In this document: in pieces, positions 44,880-52,924 of the stretch
Layout of the letters: each line of letters opens with the position of its first letter
How positions within the stretch are numbered: position 1 is the first letter of the stretch
Assembly (NCBI RefSeq): GCF_013385635.1
Contig: NZ_JACAPR010000010.1
Coordinates: 310,001-374,000 of the forward strand
Length of the DNA: 64,000 nucleotides
Direction: 5' to 3'
DNA from: Pseudomonas gingeri
Lineage (GTDB): Bacteria > Pseudomonadota > Gammaproteobacteria > Pseudomonadales > Pseudomonadaceae
Notes under the pieces: generated by a model
What the model was told of the DNA's origin: nothing
Databases searched by the model: none
The model's input: only the letters and a program-made list of their open reading frames with translations
Made by a program: the position numbers and the translations under genes

Positions 44880-45221
44880 TCAGTTGTCCTGAGGCGGATT
44901 GGCGTCGCCGGCCTTGGCATCGTCGCCTTGGGTAACCTGTGTCAGCCTGTACGTGGCCTCGTCCGCCACTGCCGAGCACAAAAGCGTTGCGTTGGCGGAG
45001 GTCGGGCTCAGTCCGGGTGTCAGGATGCTGACCTTGGTTTTGTTCGACGTGACGATGGCGTACGCGCGCCATCCGCTACTGTCCGGTTCGGTCGGGTGAG
45101 TCGCCTGGCCACCGGGTGGTAGCGTCAGCATGGTCAATTGATCCTTGTCGTCGGCTATCAGGTAGGTCACCTGGGCATCCGTGGTGTCGGCGGTGAGTGT
45201 CAGTTTTGTCGGGTCGGCCAT
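44880..45221 (-). CDS. Small predicted beta-sandwich protein (113 aa), tail-collar operon
   Basis: ATG 45221 lies 9 bp after AGGA; ATG 45230 is an alternative. It has no signal peptide. The pattern DAQVTYLIADDKDQ...LPPGGQATHPTEPDS...YAIVTSNKTKVSI resembles the first domain of the 182-aa protein at the start of the operon (DAQYVVKKGQQ...IQPNAMQTVPVGD...ITATTLIEGNTYT), so it is probably a single-domain relative. Function unknown. Confidence 0.6.
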   Translation of the reverse strand: MADPTKLTLTADTTDAQVTYLIADDKDQLTMLTLPPGGQATHPTEPDSSGWRAYAIVTSNKTKVSILTPGLSPTSANATLLCSAVADEATYRLTQVTQGDDAKAGDANPPQDN

Positions 45222-45258
45222 ATAGTTCATTCCTGTCAGAAGGCGTAGGTGCTGGGCA

Positions 45259-45840
45259 TCATCGGCGATGCCTGCGGACTATCAGGTTGATGGTGGGGCT
45301 GGTATTGCCCTGGTGTGTCCGGGTATCGATCAGAAGATCGCTGTACCACTGGTTGATCGGTACACGGGCCGTGGTGACACCGTTGACGAGTGCCGCGACT
45401 TCCATGCCCGTTGCGGCCAGCAGAGTGCTACGAGTGCTCGGCAGCTCGAATGTCCTGGCGAAAGGACTGCGCAGGAAGCGCACTTCAAACCGCACATTGC
45501 CCGCACACTGGTTGTACAGCTCGATACCTTCGGCGGTGCTCGCCGCTTCGTCGTCGAGACTGAACTGGTAGCTGTCCCCCCGGGCTTGCATCTTGGCGAC
45601 CAGACGTCCCGGTTTTGCCGGCGGACGCGCGGGGGCCATATGGGTCACGCAAGTGTTTTCATCGGTGAAATAGGCTCGGATATCGATGCCACTGCCCTCG
45701 GGGTCGGGAATCGACAGGCCGGCACCGGCACTGAGCCAGGCGTCCCAGATCAGGCAATTTTCCTGGTAGAACCTGAGCTGCACGGCACAAAGACTGCGAT
45801 TGAGAACCCTGAGAGCGGACGTCCGAGCGTGTAGATTCAC
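45259..45840 (-). CDS. Two-domain predicted beta-sandwich protein (193 aa), tail-collar operon
   Basis: GTG 45840 is preceded by AGGA at 8 bp; an ATG at 45885 gives a 208-aa form without a ribosome site. The first half runs VNLHARTSALRVLNRSLC. The second half (GNVRFEVRF...AALVNGVTTARVPINQW) aligns by eye with the second half of the 182-aa neighbour (NPVTFTILK...YAVINGVTTETLV). It has no signal peptide and no known family. It is probably a structural paralogue of its neighbour. Confidence 0.6.
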   Translation of the reverse strand: MNLHARTSALRVLNRSLCAVQLRFYQENCLIWDAWLSAGAGLSIPDPEGSGIDIRAYFTDENTCVTHMAPARPPAKPGRLVAKMQARGDSYQFSLDDEAASTAEGIELYNQCAGNVRFEVRFLRSPFARTFELPSTRSTLLAATGMEVAALVNGVTTARVPINQWYSDLLIDTRTHQGNTSPTINLIVRRHRR

Positions 45841-45907
45841 GGGAATTATCCTGGGGGCAAGGCAGCCATAAGGGCGATGTGCCATTATGGCTGCTTCTGG
45901 TGCCTGC

Positions 45908-46456
45908 TTAGCCGGTGATGGTCAGCGAGTAATAGTCGCGCTCAAGGATCGAACCGTTGGTGATGGCGGTGACGGTGGCTTTAGGGCTGGAAGTCACCAG
46001 CGTCTCGGTGGTGACACCGTTGATCACGGCGTAGATGTAGAACGTATTGCTGATGTCCAGGGTCTGGTTCTGACCGCTGTCGTTCACCACGATGTTCTGC
46101 AGCGGCTTGCCATCTTTGAGGATGGTGAAGGTTACCGGGTTGATGCAGGTTTTCTGGAAGCTCAGCTGGTTGGAGACGTTGCTTGGGAATTCAACCACAT
46201 CGAACTCATAGGTGCCCTGAGCCTTGACCTGCAGGACTTGCGCCAGGAAGCCCATGCTGCCTGACACGTCCAGTGGTGCGGAGGTGTAGGTGTTGCCTTC
46301 GATCAGGGTGGTGGCGGTGATCTGGTAGGTGTCGCCCACTGGAACGGTTTGCATGGCGTTCGGTTGGATGGCCGGCAGGTTGGAAATGATCTGCTGACCT
46401 TTCTTGACGACGTACTGGGCATCGAACTGGGTCTGGTTGAGCAAGGTAATAGTCAT
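45908..46456 (-). CDS. Two-domain predicted beta-sandwich protein (182 aa), first gene of tail-collar operon
   Basis: AGGAG lies 6 bp before ATG 46456. The protein begins MTITLLNQTQFDAQYVVKKG, is strongly beta-forming with Thr/Val/Asn alternation, and has two similar halves of about 90 residues; the second contains CINPVTFTILKDGKPLQNIV. It has no secretion signal. Being first, it is probably the most highly expressed product. It is the best candidate for a repeating structural subunit. Function unknown. Confidence 0.62.
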   Translation of the reverse strand: MTITLLNQTQFDAQYVVKKGQQIISNLPAIQPNAMQTVPVGDTYQITATTLIEGNTYTSAPLDVSGSMGFLAQVLQVKAQGTYEFDVVEFPSNVSNQLSFQKTCINPVTFTILKDGKPLQNIVVNDSGQNQTLDISNTFYIYAVINGVTTETLVTSSPKATVTAITNGSILERDYYSLTITG

Positions 46457-46765
46457 GAACAGCTCCTGGGTGTGGGTTTGGCCTTCGCCCGAATGGGGTT
46501 GGGTGGCCTGTGCAACGTGTCGGTTTCCGGTTCCAACACATGTGAAAACCGGGTTGGCAATTTCTCTGTGTCAGCCCGGTGCCAGCTCGTGAGAGGTTCC
46601 CTGGCGGCCGGACCGGCTGACGGAGGTGACTTTCGGCGCAAGCGGGTTCTTAAGTCCTTAAGCATCCTGAAATCGAGCTGAAACCGGGCTGAAATTTTCT
46701 GAAGATCAATGTTCGCCCGGGTTCGAATGTACAGGGGCACGAGCAGGTTGTTTACAGGGAAGAAA
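46457..46765. promoter_or_regulatory. Divergent promoter region between tail-collar operon and its putative regulator
   Basis: This 309-bp stretch has no gene. The part near the regulator contains two CTTAAG palindromes 8 bp apart (46650-46663) and the 11-bp-spaced CTGAAA repeats listed separately. The other half is GC-rich and shows no obvious sigma-70 boxes for the minus-strand operon, which fits activator dependence. Confidence 0.5.
46666..46694 (+). promoter_or_regulatory. Three heptamer direct repeats at 11-bp spacing (candidate operator)
   Basis: CCTGAAA (46666), GCTGAAA (46677) and GCTGAAA (46688) recur at exactly 11 bp, one helical turn, with a fourth imperfect CTGAAG at 46699. OmpR-type and SARP-type winged-helix proteins bind such same-face direct repeats. 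The adjacent gene encodes a winged-helix regulator, and the site is about 70-100 bp before its start. Confidence 0.6.
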
Positions 46766-49315
46766 ATGACGCACGACTACCGATTTGGACGATTTGAAGT
46801 TCGCCCGGCCGAGCGGAGGTTGTATGTCGATGGCAGCCCCATAGTCTTGGGTGCTCGTGCTTTTGATGTATTACTGGCCTTGATCGAGCGCCGCGAACGC
46901 ATGGTGACCAAAGGCGAGCTGCTTGAGCTGGTGTGGCCGAACCTGTTCGTCGAGGAAAACAACCTGCAGGTGCAGGTCTCGACATTACGCAAGGTATTGG
47001 GAGTACAGGCCGTGGTCACCGTGACCGGCCAGGGCTACCGCTTTGCGATGGTGCTGGAGGAAGGGTCTTTACCCTCTGCCGGGGCTGTCGATGCGTTTGG
47101 GCCAGGGCTGCCCGCGGCGCCGCGCAGACTCATGGGGCGGGATCGAGAGCTGGTCGATCTGCTGGAACTCGTTCAGGCTTACCCGCTGGTGTCTATCGTC
47201 GGGGCGGCGGGGATAGGCAAGAGCGCATTGGCGCTGGCGGCGGCGCACCAATTGAAACCCGCCATCTGGGTCGAGCTCTCCGGTGTCACCGATCCCGAGC
47301 AGTTGGTGCAGGCGATCGCGCGCGCCGTGATGCTGCCGATCCGCACCGATGAGCCGCTGGACGAGTTGCTTCTGGCGCTGGCCCCCCTCGGGGCTTTGCT
47401 GGTCTTCGATGGCGCCGAACACCTGCTGGAGGCCATCGCCAGGCTCGCGGGAGTCATTGGCAAGAGGGCGCCTGGAATTCGACTGCTGGTGACCAGCCAG
47501 GCCGCGATCAAGGTCGAAAGCGAGCGGGTCTTCCGGCTCGGAGGCCTGTCGGTGCCCGGCATCGATGTGTCGGCCAACGAGGCCATGCAGTATGGGGCGG
47601 TGAGTTTGTTCGCCGACCAGGCACAGGCGGTCGATCGTACCTTCAGGGTCACTCCCGAGAATGTCGCCGCGGTGATTTCCGTGTGTCGGCAGCTCAATGG
47701 CATGGCCTTGCCGATCAAGTTGGCCGCCGCCAGGTTGCCGTTGCTCGGGGTGCGAGGCGTGGCGTCGCGGTTGGGTGAGCGGCTGGGGATGTTGAACGGC
47801 CTCAGCCGAGGCGGTGGCGGCAGTCGCCAGCAGACCTTCGGTGCGGGGCTCGACTGGAGCTATAGCCTGCTCTCTACCCTGGAACAGACCTTGTTGCGTC
47901 GCTGTGTGGTGTTTGTCGCGGGCTTCACCCTGGAATTGGCGACGGCGGTATGCGGTGAGATCGCGTTGGATAAATGGACCGCGATAGATGCCCTGGATGC
48001 CCTGGTGGATCGATCGCTGGTGGAGGTACAGGACGGTCCGGTCCGGCGTTACCAACTTTGCGAGTATGTGGTCGAGTACGCCAGGGCCAGGTTGCACCAG
48101 GCGGGTGAAACAGAGTTTTTGCGTCATCGGCATGCGTTGAGCTGCACTGAGCTGATGACCCGGGCATATGAGGCTTACTGGGACTGCGGGGACAAGTATT
48201 GGCTGCAGGACTATGCGGCGGACACCGACAACGTCCGGGCGGCCTTGGACTGGAGTCTGGAGCACCAGCCGGAGCTGGCCCTGAAGTTGCTCGGTGTATC
48301 CGGCCCGCTGTTTTTCCAGCAAGGGCTGGTCAGCGAAGGTCGCCAGCGTTTTCTTGCGCTTGAGTCCGTCACCCTGGCACTGGATCGGACCCTGGTGCTG
48401 GAGGTTTCTCCTTTCGAACTGGAGACACTGCTGGCCAGATACTGGTTGGAGTTCAGTCGGCTGCATGCGGGGAATGGCACACGCCGTTCGACTGATTTTG
48501 CTCCCCGGGCACTGGCGTTCTATCGCTCGCTGGATGATCCGCGTGGGGTTTTCCTGGCGTTGTGTAGAGCCATGGACTGTGCGTTCCTGCCCTCCGGCGA
48601 GGCATCTTGCATTCTTGAGGAAATCATCGAAATCGAGTCTGCCGACTGGTCGCCCCGGCTGCGGGCCGAGCGGTTGATGGCGGAAGTCAGCCTGTATCAG
48701 CGGTGCGAGCAACCCGAAGAAGCCTGTTTCGCCCTGGAATCCTTGCACCTGTTGGCGCTGTCGGCGGGACTGGAGAGCATTGAGCGACTGGCACTCAATG
48801 CCCAGGCCAAGCTCAACCTGGCCAAGGGCGAGTATGAGCGTGCCTTGCAGCGCAGTCAGGCATTGTGCAGCCAACGGGGTATCCATCGAAACATCGTCCT
48901 GCCACATGCCTTGGCCACGATGGCGATGGCTTTGCTCTCGCTGGGGAAAATGCGCGAGGCGCGCAAGGTGCTGGCGGATTTCGTCGCCGAATCCAGGCGC
49001 CTGGGCTGGGAGTGGTTCGGTCTGTATACCGATCTTTTTGTCTGGTTGGCGGCGCTGGAAAACCGGCTCGCCGCCGCCGCTCGTTTGATGGGGTATGCAA
49101 AGCTTGCCTATGACGCCGCGGGGGCGCGGGATTTCGGCACGACAAGAATCCGTGTACGCAACTCCCATATGATCTTCAAACGCCTGGACAAGCCATTCAT
49201 TTCCCGGTTGATGGTCGAAGGCGCCCGTATGGACCGTGAGATGTTCTGCACCCTGGCATTGTCCAGGCAATCCGTCGAGCAGGTCATGCCGACGGCTTCC
49301 GAACTGGAGGATTGA
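46766..49315 (+). CDS. Winged-helix/NB-ARC-type ATPase transcriptional regulator
   Basis: Encodes 849 aa from ATG 46766 (GGGAAG upstream). Residues 5-95 form an OmpR-type winged helix (YRFGRFEVRPAERRLYVDG, VTKGELLELVWPN, TVTGQGYRFA). Residues 120-400 are a STAND/NB-ARC ATPase with Walker A VGAAGIGKSA (145-154) and Walker B-like ALLVFDGAEH. The remaining 400 residues are helical repeats of TPR type. It is presumably an ATP-dependent, ligand-triggered activator. It diverges from the tail-collar operon and probably controls it. Confidence 0.85.
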   Translation: MTHDYRFGRFEVRPAERRLYVDGSPIVLGARAFDVLLALIERRERMVTKGELLELVWPNLFVEENNLQVQVSTLRKVLGVQAVVTVTGQGYRFAMVLEEGSLPSAGAVDAFGPGLPAAPRRLMGRDRELVDLLELVQAYPLVSIVGAAGIGKSALALAAAHQLKPAIWVELSGVTDPEQLVQAIARAVMLPIRTDEPLDELLLALAPLGALLVFDGAEHLLEAIARLAGVIGKRAPGIRLLVTSQAAIKVESERVFRLGGLSVPGIDVSANEAMQYGAVSLFADQAQAVDRTFRVTPENVAAVISVCRQLNGMALPIKLAAARLPLLGVRGVASRLGERLGMLNGLSRGGGGSRQQTFGAGLDWSYSLLSTLEQTLLRRCVVFVAGFTLELATAVCGEIALDKWTAIDALDALVDRSLVEVQDGPVRRYQLCEYVVEYARARLHQAGETEFLRHRHALSCTELMTRAYEAYWDCGDKYWLQDYAADTDNVRAALDWSLEHQPELALKLLGVSGPLFFQQGLVSEGRQRFLALESVTLALDRTLVLEVSPFELETLLARYWLEFSRLHAGNGTRRSTDFAPRALAFYRSLDDPRGVFLALCRAMDCAFLPSGEASCILEEIIEIESADWSPRLRAERLMAEVSLYQRCEQPEEACFALESLHLLALSAGLESIERLALNAQAKLNLAKGEYERALQRSQALCSQRGIHRNIVLPHALATMAMALLSLGKMREARKVLADFVAESRRLGWEWFGLYTDLFVWLAALENRLAAAARLMGYAKLAYDAAGARDFGTTRIRVRNSHMIFKRLDKPFISRLMVEGARMDREMFCTLALSRQSVEQVMPTASELED

Positions 49316-49442
49316 GCGCCGGGTGTCAGGCGAAACGCGGGTTGCTTTGACTTCCGAAAGTCGACGTATTAACTTCGCGACTTTTTACCCGCGACTCCAG
49401 ACGTTTGCGGGCAAGCGCACTCTATTGTTAAGGAAGGGCACG

Positions 49443-49865
49443 ATGACCGAAATGGCACAGCAGGACGATTTGTTCCAGGTAGACAAGCGGCTCTCCCTCA
49501 AACCCGTGACGGACTTCAATGCTTTCCTGCTCCAGGCGTTTGCCGATGGGGCGTGCCGGTGCATACGCTGCGTGGATGCGGCCGGTGTCGAAAGCGGTTA
49601 TGCCTTCCAGCACAGCTTCGAACTGGGCAAGGTGGTCAACCGCCAGTTCGCCAGGACCACTCCGAGCGAAGTGCTACTGGTGCTGAAGAAGGCCTGGCTG
49701 TCGTTCTTCAAGACCGACCTGGAGGTTCCCGGTCTGCTGGACCTTTGCGCAGTGTATGAGTTCGTCAAACCCGAATTGCACATTCGCCTGCGTCCGCTGT
49801 TGCTGGCTTGCGGCCTGATCGAAGAGCGCGAAGGCGGGTGGATGTTGCAGGCGGTTGCGGAATAA
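49443..49865 (+). CDS. Hypothetical protein, 140 aa
   Basis: ATG 49443 has AGGAAGGG 6 bp upstream; the open frame extends further 5' but into non-coding sequence. The protein is soluble, with CRCIRC (residues about 38-43) and a C-terminal winged-helix-like stretch (LHIRLRPLLLACGLIEEREG). I recognise no family. It lies 127 bp after the NB-ARC regulator on the same strand and may share its transcript. Confidence 0.55.
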   Translation: MTEMAQQDDLFQVDKRLSLKPVTDFNAFLLQAFADGACRCIRCVDAAGVESGYAFQHSFELGKVVNRQFARTTPSEVLLVLKKAWLSFFKTDLEVPGLLDLCAVYEFVKPELHIRLRPLLLACGLIEEREGGWMLQAVAE

Positions 49866-49894
49866 CACGGGCAAGCCCGTTTGTCACAGGTAGA

Positions 49895-49910
49895 GCGAAT
49901 TAATATTCGC
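49895..49910. promoter_or_regulatory. Perfect palindrome upstream of the copper efflux genes
   Basis: GCGAAT-TAAT-ATTCGC is a perfect 6-bp inverted repeat with a 4-bp centre, 66 bp before the small metal-binding gene. It is a candidate operator for a metal-responsive regulator, but it does not match a CopR or CueR consensus I can quote. Confidence 0.4.
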
Positions 49911-49975
49911 TTAACCGGCGAGCGTTCAAGTAGCGTATCTTTTACCGCAACCCTCCTTTTTAGTTGGCGTTTTCG

Positions 49976-50317
49976 ATGTCCAGGTTTCGACTGATCCTGA
50001 CCCTGCTGCTCAGCCTGATGTTGCCGATCTTCGGCAGCGTGGCGGCGGCCGCGTCTTTTGCCGAACCCTGTCCGATGCCGTTGATGAGTCATGACGGCTC
50101 GGCAATGAGCCATGCCCCCTGCTGCAATGACATGGAACACGGCACCGTCTCCAAGTCGCCATGCAAGTCGGGGGAGGAGTGCAAGATCGGCGGCCTGGTG
50201 CAGATCCTGAACATCGGCACCTTCTCTTCGCTGCCACCGTTGCCGCTCACCCTGCAAACACCCACCGTGCTCCAGTCCGAGCCGGCTGATCTGTGGCGCC
50301 CTCCGCGTTACGTCTGA
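49976..50317 (+). CDS. Exported Cys/Met/His-rich small protein, copper-associated
   Basis: Encodes 113 aa from ATG 49976 (TTG 49964 alternative). A signal peptide (FRLILTLLLSLMLPIFGSVA) is followed by a metal-binding-like stretch between residues 33 and 72 containing CPMPLMSHDG, MSHAPCCNDMEH and CKSGEECK, with six cysteines and several Met and His. It then runs into a Pro/Leu-rich tail. It precedes the CusCBA genes by 100 bp. A periplasmic copper/silver-binding role is inferred from composition and context only. Confidence 0.65.
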   Translation: MSRFRLILTLLLSLMLPIFGSVAAAASFAEPCPMPLMSHDGSAMSHAPCCNDMEHGTVSKSPCKSGEECKIGGLVQILNIGTFSSLPPLPLTLQTPTVLQSEPADLWRPPRYV

Positions 50318-50417
50318 TGCCCTGATGTGCATTTCACGCTCTCTGTAAAGGGCAGCGTGGCCTGTGTGTGCGCCTTTGATGGCGGACACCTCGATCATCT
50401 GCATTGGAGACGAACGC

Positions 50418-51680
50418 ATGTTCGCTTTCATTCCTTCACACCGCCTGCTGGCCGGTGTGATCGCTGTTGTCCTGGGCGCGAGCCCGTGGCTGGCCGTCCA
50501 GGCCGAGCCCCTGAGTTTCGAACGGGCACAGCAACTCGCTGAACATACCGCGCCGGAGAACCTTGCCCGCATGGCACAGGTCCAGTCGGCGCAATCTTCC
50601 GTCGGACCCGCCGATGCGCTGCCTGATCCCAAGCTGATGGTGGGCATCCAGGACCTGCCGATCCAGGGCTCCGGTCGCTATTCGTTCAACGGTGACTCGA
50701 TGACCGAACGACAGATCGGGTTGCGCCAGGAGGTACCCAACAGCGACAAGCGCCTGGCCCGCAAGAACCTCGCCCTGGCTTCCGTCGACGTCGCCGAGGC
50801 CGAGCAACGCGCGGCGCTGCTGGAGGTCAAGCGGCAAACCGCATTGGCCTGGCTCGGCGTCTATTACGCCGAACGCAGCGTGAGCCTGTTCGACCAGCTG
50901 GACCATCAGGTCGCCCTGCTGCGCAACACCACGGCCTCGCGTATCGCCGGTGGCGCGGCCCCCGGGGATCTGCTGCAGGCTGACCAGGAAGCGCTGAATC
51001 TGGCGGATCGTCGTGACGAACTGGTGCAGAACATCGCCACCGCCCGGGCGAAATTGCGCCGCTGGATCGGTGCCGACGCCGATCAACCGCTGCAGGACGG
51101 GCCGCCGACCTGGGCACCGATCCTGCCCCATACCCAACACGCCCTGGGTCGTCATCCGGACCTGCAAGCCGCCACCGCCCGGGTCGGCGAGGCCAACGCC
51201 GAACTGGCCGAAGCCATTGCCGAGAAGAAACCCGACTGGGGCGTCGAACTGGTGTATGGCCATCGTGACCGCCAGTTCGGCGGTGACATGGCGTCGTTGC
51301 AGTTCACCTTCGACCTGCCGCTGTTCGTCGGCTCCCGTCAGGGACCGCGGATCAACTCCAGGCAACACGCACTGGAGCAACGCGAAGCCGAGCAGGAAGT
51401 GATGCTGCGTGAACATCGGGCCGAACTGGAAAGCGGCCAGGCCGAACTCGACCGTTTGAAGAAAGCCGTCGAACGCTCGCAGCAATCGTCGATCCCGCTG
51501 GCCAGCCGGCGCAGCGACCTGGAACTGGCGGCCTACAAGGCCGGGAAAAGTCCATTGAACGCCGTGATCAGCGCGCGCCGCGAACTGATCGAAGCCCACC
51601 TGCGCGAGATCAGTCAGCAGGCCCAACTCGGCCAACTGTCCGCCAGCCTCTATTTCGCCTATGTGGAGGGCCTCAAATGA
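50418..51680 (+). CDS. cusC: CusC/CzcC-type outer-membrane factor (TolC family)
   Basis: Encodes 420 aa; GGAG lies 8 bp before ATG 50418. A signal peptide ends at VQA-EPLSFERA. Two repeated TolC-family outer-membrane efflux domains are made of long helices (LPDPKLMVGIQDLP, RQEVPNSDKRLARKNLAL) and end [12 protein letters not shown]. It is the outer-membrane channel of the tripartite pump. It overlaps the next gene by 4 bp. Confidence 0.9.
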   Translation: MFAFIPSHRLLAGVIAVVLGASPWLAVQAEPLSFERAQQLAEHTAPENLARMAQVQSAQSSVGPADALPDPKLMVGIQDLPIQGSGRYSFNGDSMTERQIGLRQEVPNSDKRLARKNLALASVDVAEAEQRAALLEVKRQTALAWLGVYYAERSVSLFDQLDHQVALLRNTTASRIAGGAAPGDLLQADQEALNLADRRDELVQNIATARAKLRRWIGADADQPLQDGPPTWAPILPHTQHALGRHPDLQAATARVGEANAELAEAIAEKKPDWGVELVYGHRDRQFGGDMASLQFTFDLPLFVGSRQGPRINSRQHALEQREAEQEVMLREHRAELESGQAELDRLKKAVERSQQSSIPLASRRSDLELAAYKAGKSPLNAVISARRELIEAHLREISQQAQLGQLSASLYFAYVEGLK

Positions 51681-52924
51681 AGACGCTCGCTTATTCCGTA
51701 CTGACCCTCGCCCTGGCGGGACTGGGTGTTGCCGGCGGCTACTGGCTCGGCCACGGCGGGACCGCGATGTCCGCCGCCGATGCCGGCAAGAAGGAACGCC
51801 CGGCGTTGTACTGGTTCGACCCGATGTACCCGACCCAGCATTTCGATGCCCCTGGCAAGTCACCGTTCATGGACATGCAACTGGTGCCCAAGTATGTCAA
51901 TGCCGCTGAAGACAACACGTCCATCAGCGTGTCGTCGCAACTGGCGCAGAACCTCGGCATGCGCACCGCTGCGGTGGTTCGCGAGTCGTTGCCCGGTGGC
52001 CTGGAGGCGGTCGGCTCGCTGGCCTACAACCAGCGCGACGTGGTCAACCTGCAAGCCCGCGCGGCTGGTTTTGTCGAGCGGGTCTATGACCGCGCGCCTG
52101 GCGATGTGCTGCCCGCCGGCGCGCCACTGGTGGACCTGCTGATCCCGGAGTGGTCCGCCGCGCAACTGGAATTCGTCGCGGTGCTCGCCACGGGTGACAG
52201 CCGGCTGATCCAGGCCACCCGTGAGCGCCTGCGCCTGCTGGGCATGCCTGATGAGGTGATCGCCCAGGTGACGAAAACCCGCAAGGTCCGTCCCGTGCTG
52301 ACGCTGTCCATGCCGATTGCCGGTGAACTGCAAAGCCTTGAGGTGCGTGCCGGGATGACTGTCCCCGCGGGGATGAGCCTGGCACGCATCAATGGCCTGT
52401 CCAGCGTCTGGCTCGACACCTCGGTGCCGGAAGCCCTGGCTTCTTCGGTGACGGTGGGGGCCAAGGTCGCGGTGGCACTGTCGGCGTATCCCGGCCGCGG
52501 GGTACAGGGCAAGGTGCTTGCGATCCTGCCAGGGGTCGATGGGCAGAGTCGTACTCTGACAGTGCGCAGTCAGTTGCCCAATGCCGACGGCAACCTGCGT
52601 CCCGGAATGTTTGCCTCGGTGCGTTTCGACGCCGCCGAGCCGCAACCGAGCCTGTTGATCCCCAGCGAAGCGCTGATTCGTACCGGCAAGCGCAACCTGG
52701 TGATGCTGGCCGGGGACAAGGGGCGCTACAAGCCGGTTGAAGTGCGCATCGGGCGCGAGTCGGCAGGGCGTATCGAAGTCCTCGATGGCCTGACCGAAGG
52801 ACAAAAGGTGGTGACTTCCGGCCAGTTCCTGCTGGATTCCGAAGCCAGCCTGCAAGGTCTTACCGAGCCGCAGGAGGCGACGCCCGCCACGCCATCGATG
52901 AACGCGATGGAGGGCATGAAATGA
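51677..52924 (+). CDS. cusB: CusB-type RND periplasmic adaptor with heavy-metal-binding domain
   Basis: Encodes 415 aa. After the N-terminal anchor, residues 44-73 form a heavy-metal-binding domain ([12 protein letters not shown]...[10 protein letters not shown]), in which Met residues bind Cu(I)/Ag(I). The lipoyl/barrel-sandwich and beta-barrel domains follow ([20 protein letters not shown]). The adaptor links the inner-membrane pump and outer-membrane channel. The metal domain at the N-terminus marks the Cus rather than the Czc branch. ATGA overlap with the pump gene. Confidence 0.92.
   Translation: MKTLAYSVLTLALAGLGVAGGYWLGHGGTAMSAADAGKKERPALYWFDPMYPTQHFDAPGKSPFMDMQLVPKYVNAAEDNTSISVSSQLAQNLGMRTAAVVRESLPGGLEAVGSLAYNQRDVVNLQARAAGFVERVYDRAPGDVLPAGAPLVDLLIPEWSAAQLEFVAVLATGDSRLIQATRERLRLLGMPDEVIAQVTKTRKVRPVLTLSMPIAGELQSLEVRAGMTVPAGMSLARINGLSSVWLDTSVPEALASSVTVGAKVAVALSAYPGRGVQGKVLAILPGVDGQSRTLTVRSQLPNADGNLRPGMFASVRFDAAEPQPSLLIPSEALIRTGKRNLVMLAGDKGRYKPVEVRIGRESAGRIEVLDGLTEGQKVVTSGQFLLDSEASLQGLTEPQEATPATPSMNAMEGMK

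Noticed and set aside
40525..46456. Prophage or genomic island integrated at tRNA-Asn
   Set aside because: The tail-collar operon lies on the 5' side of the tRNA, no integrase is present, and no duplicated tRNA 3' end was found.
47069..49270. 733-aa open frame antisense to the NB-ARC regulator
   Set aside because: Shadow of a clear winged-helix/ATPase gene; low-complexity Gln/Arg/Gly composition.
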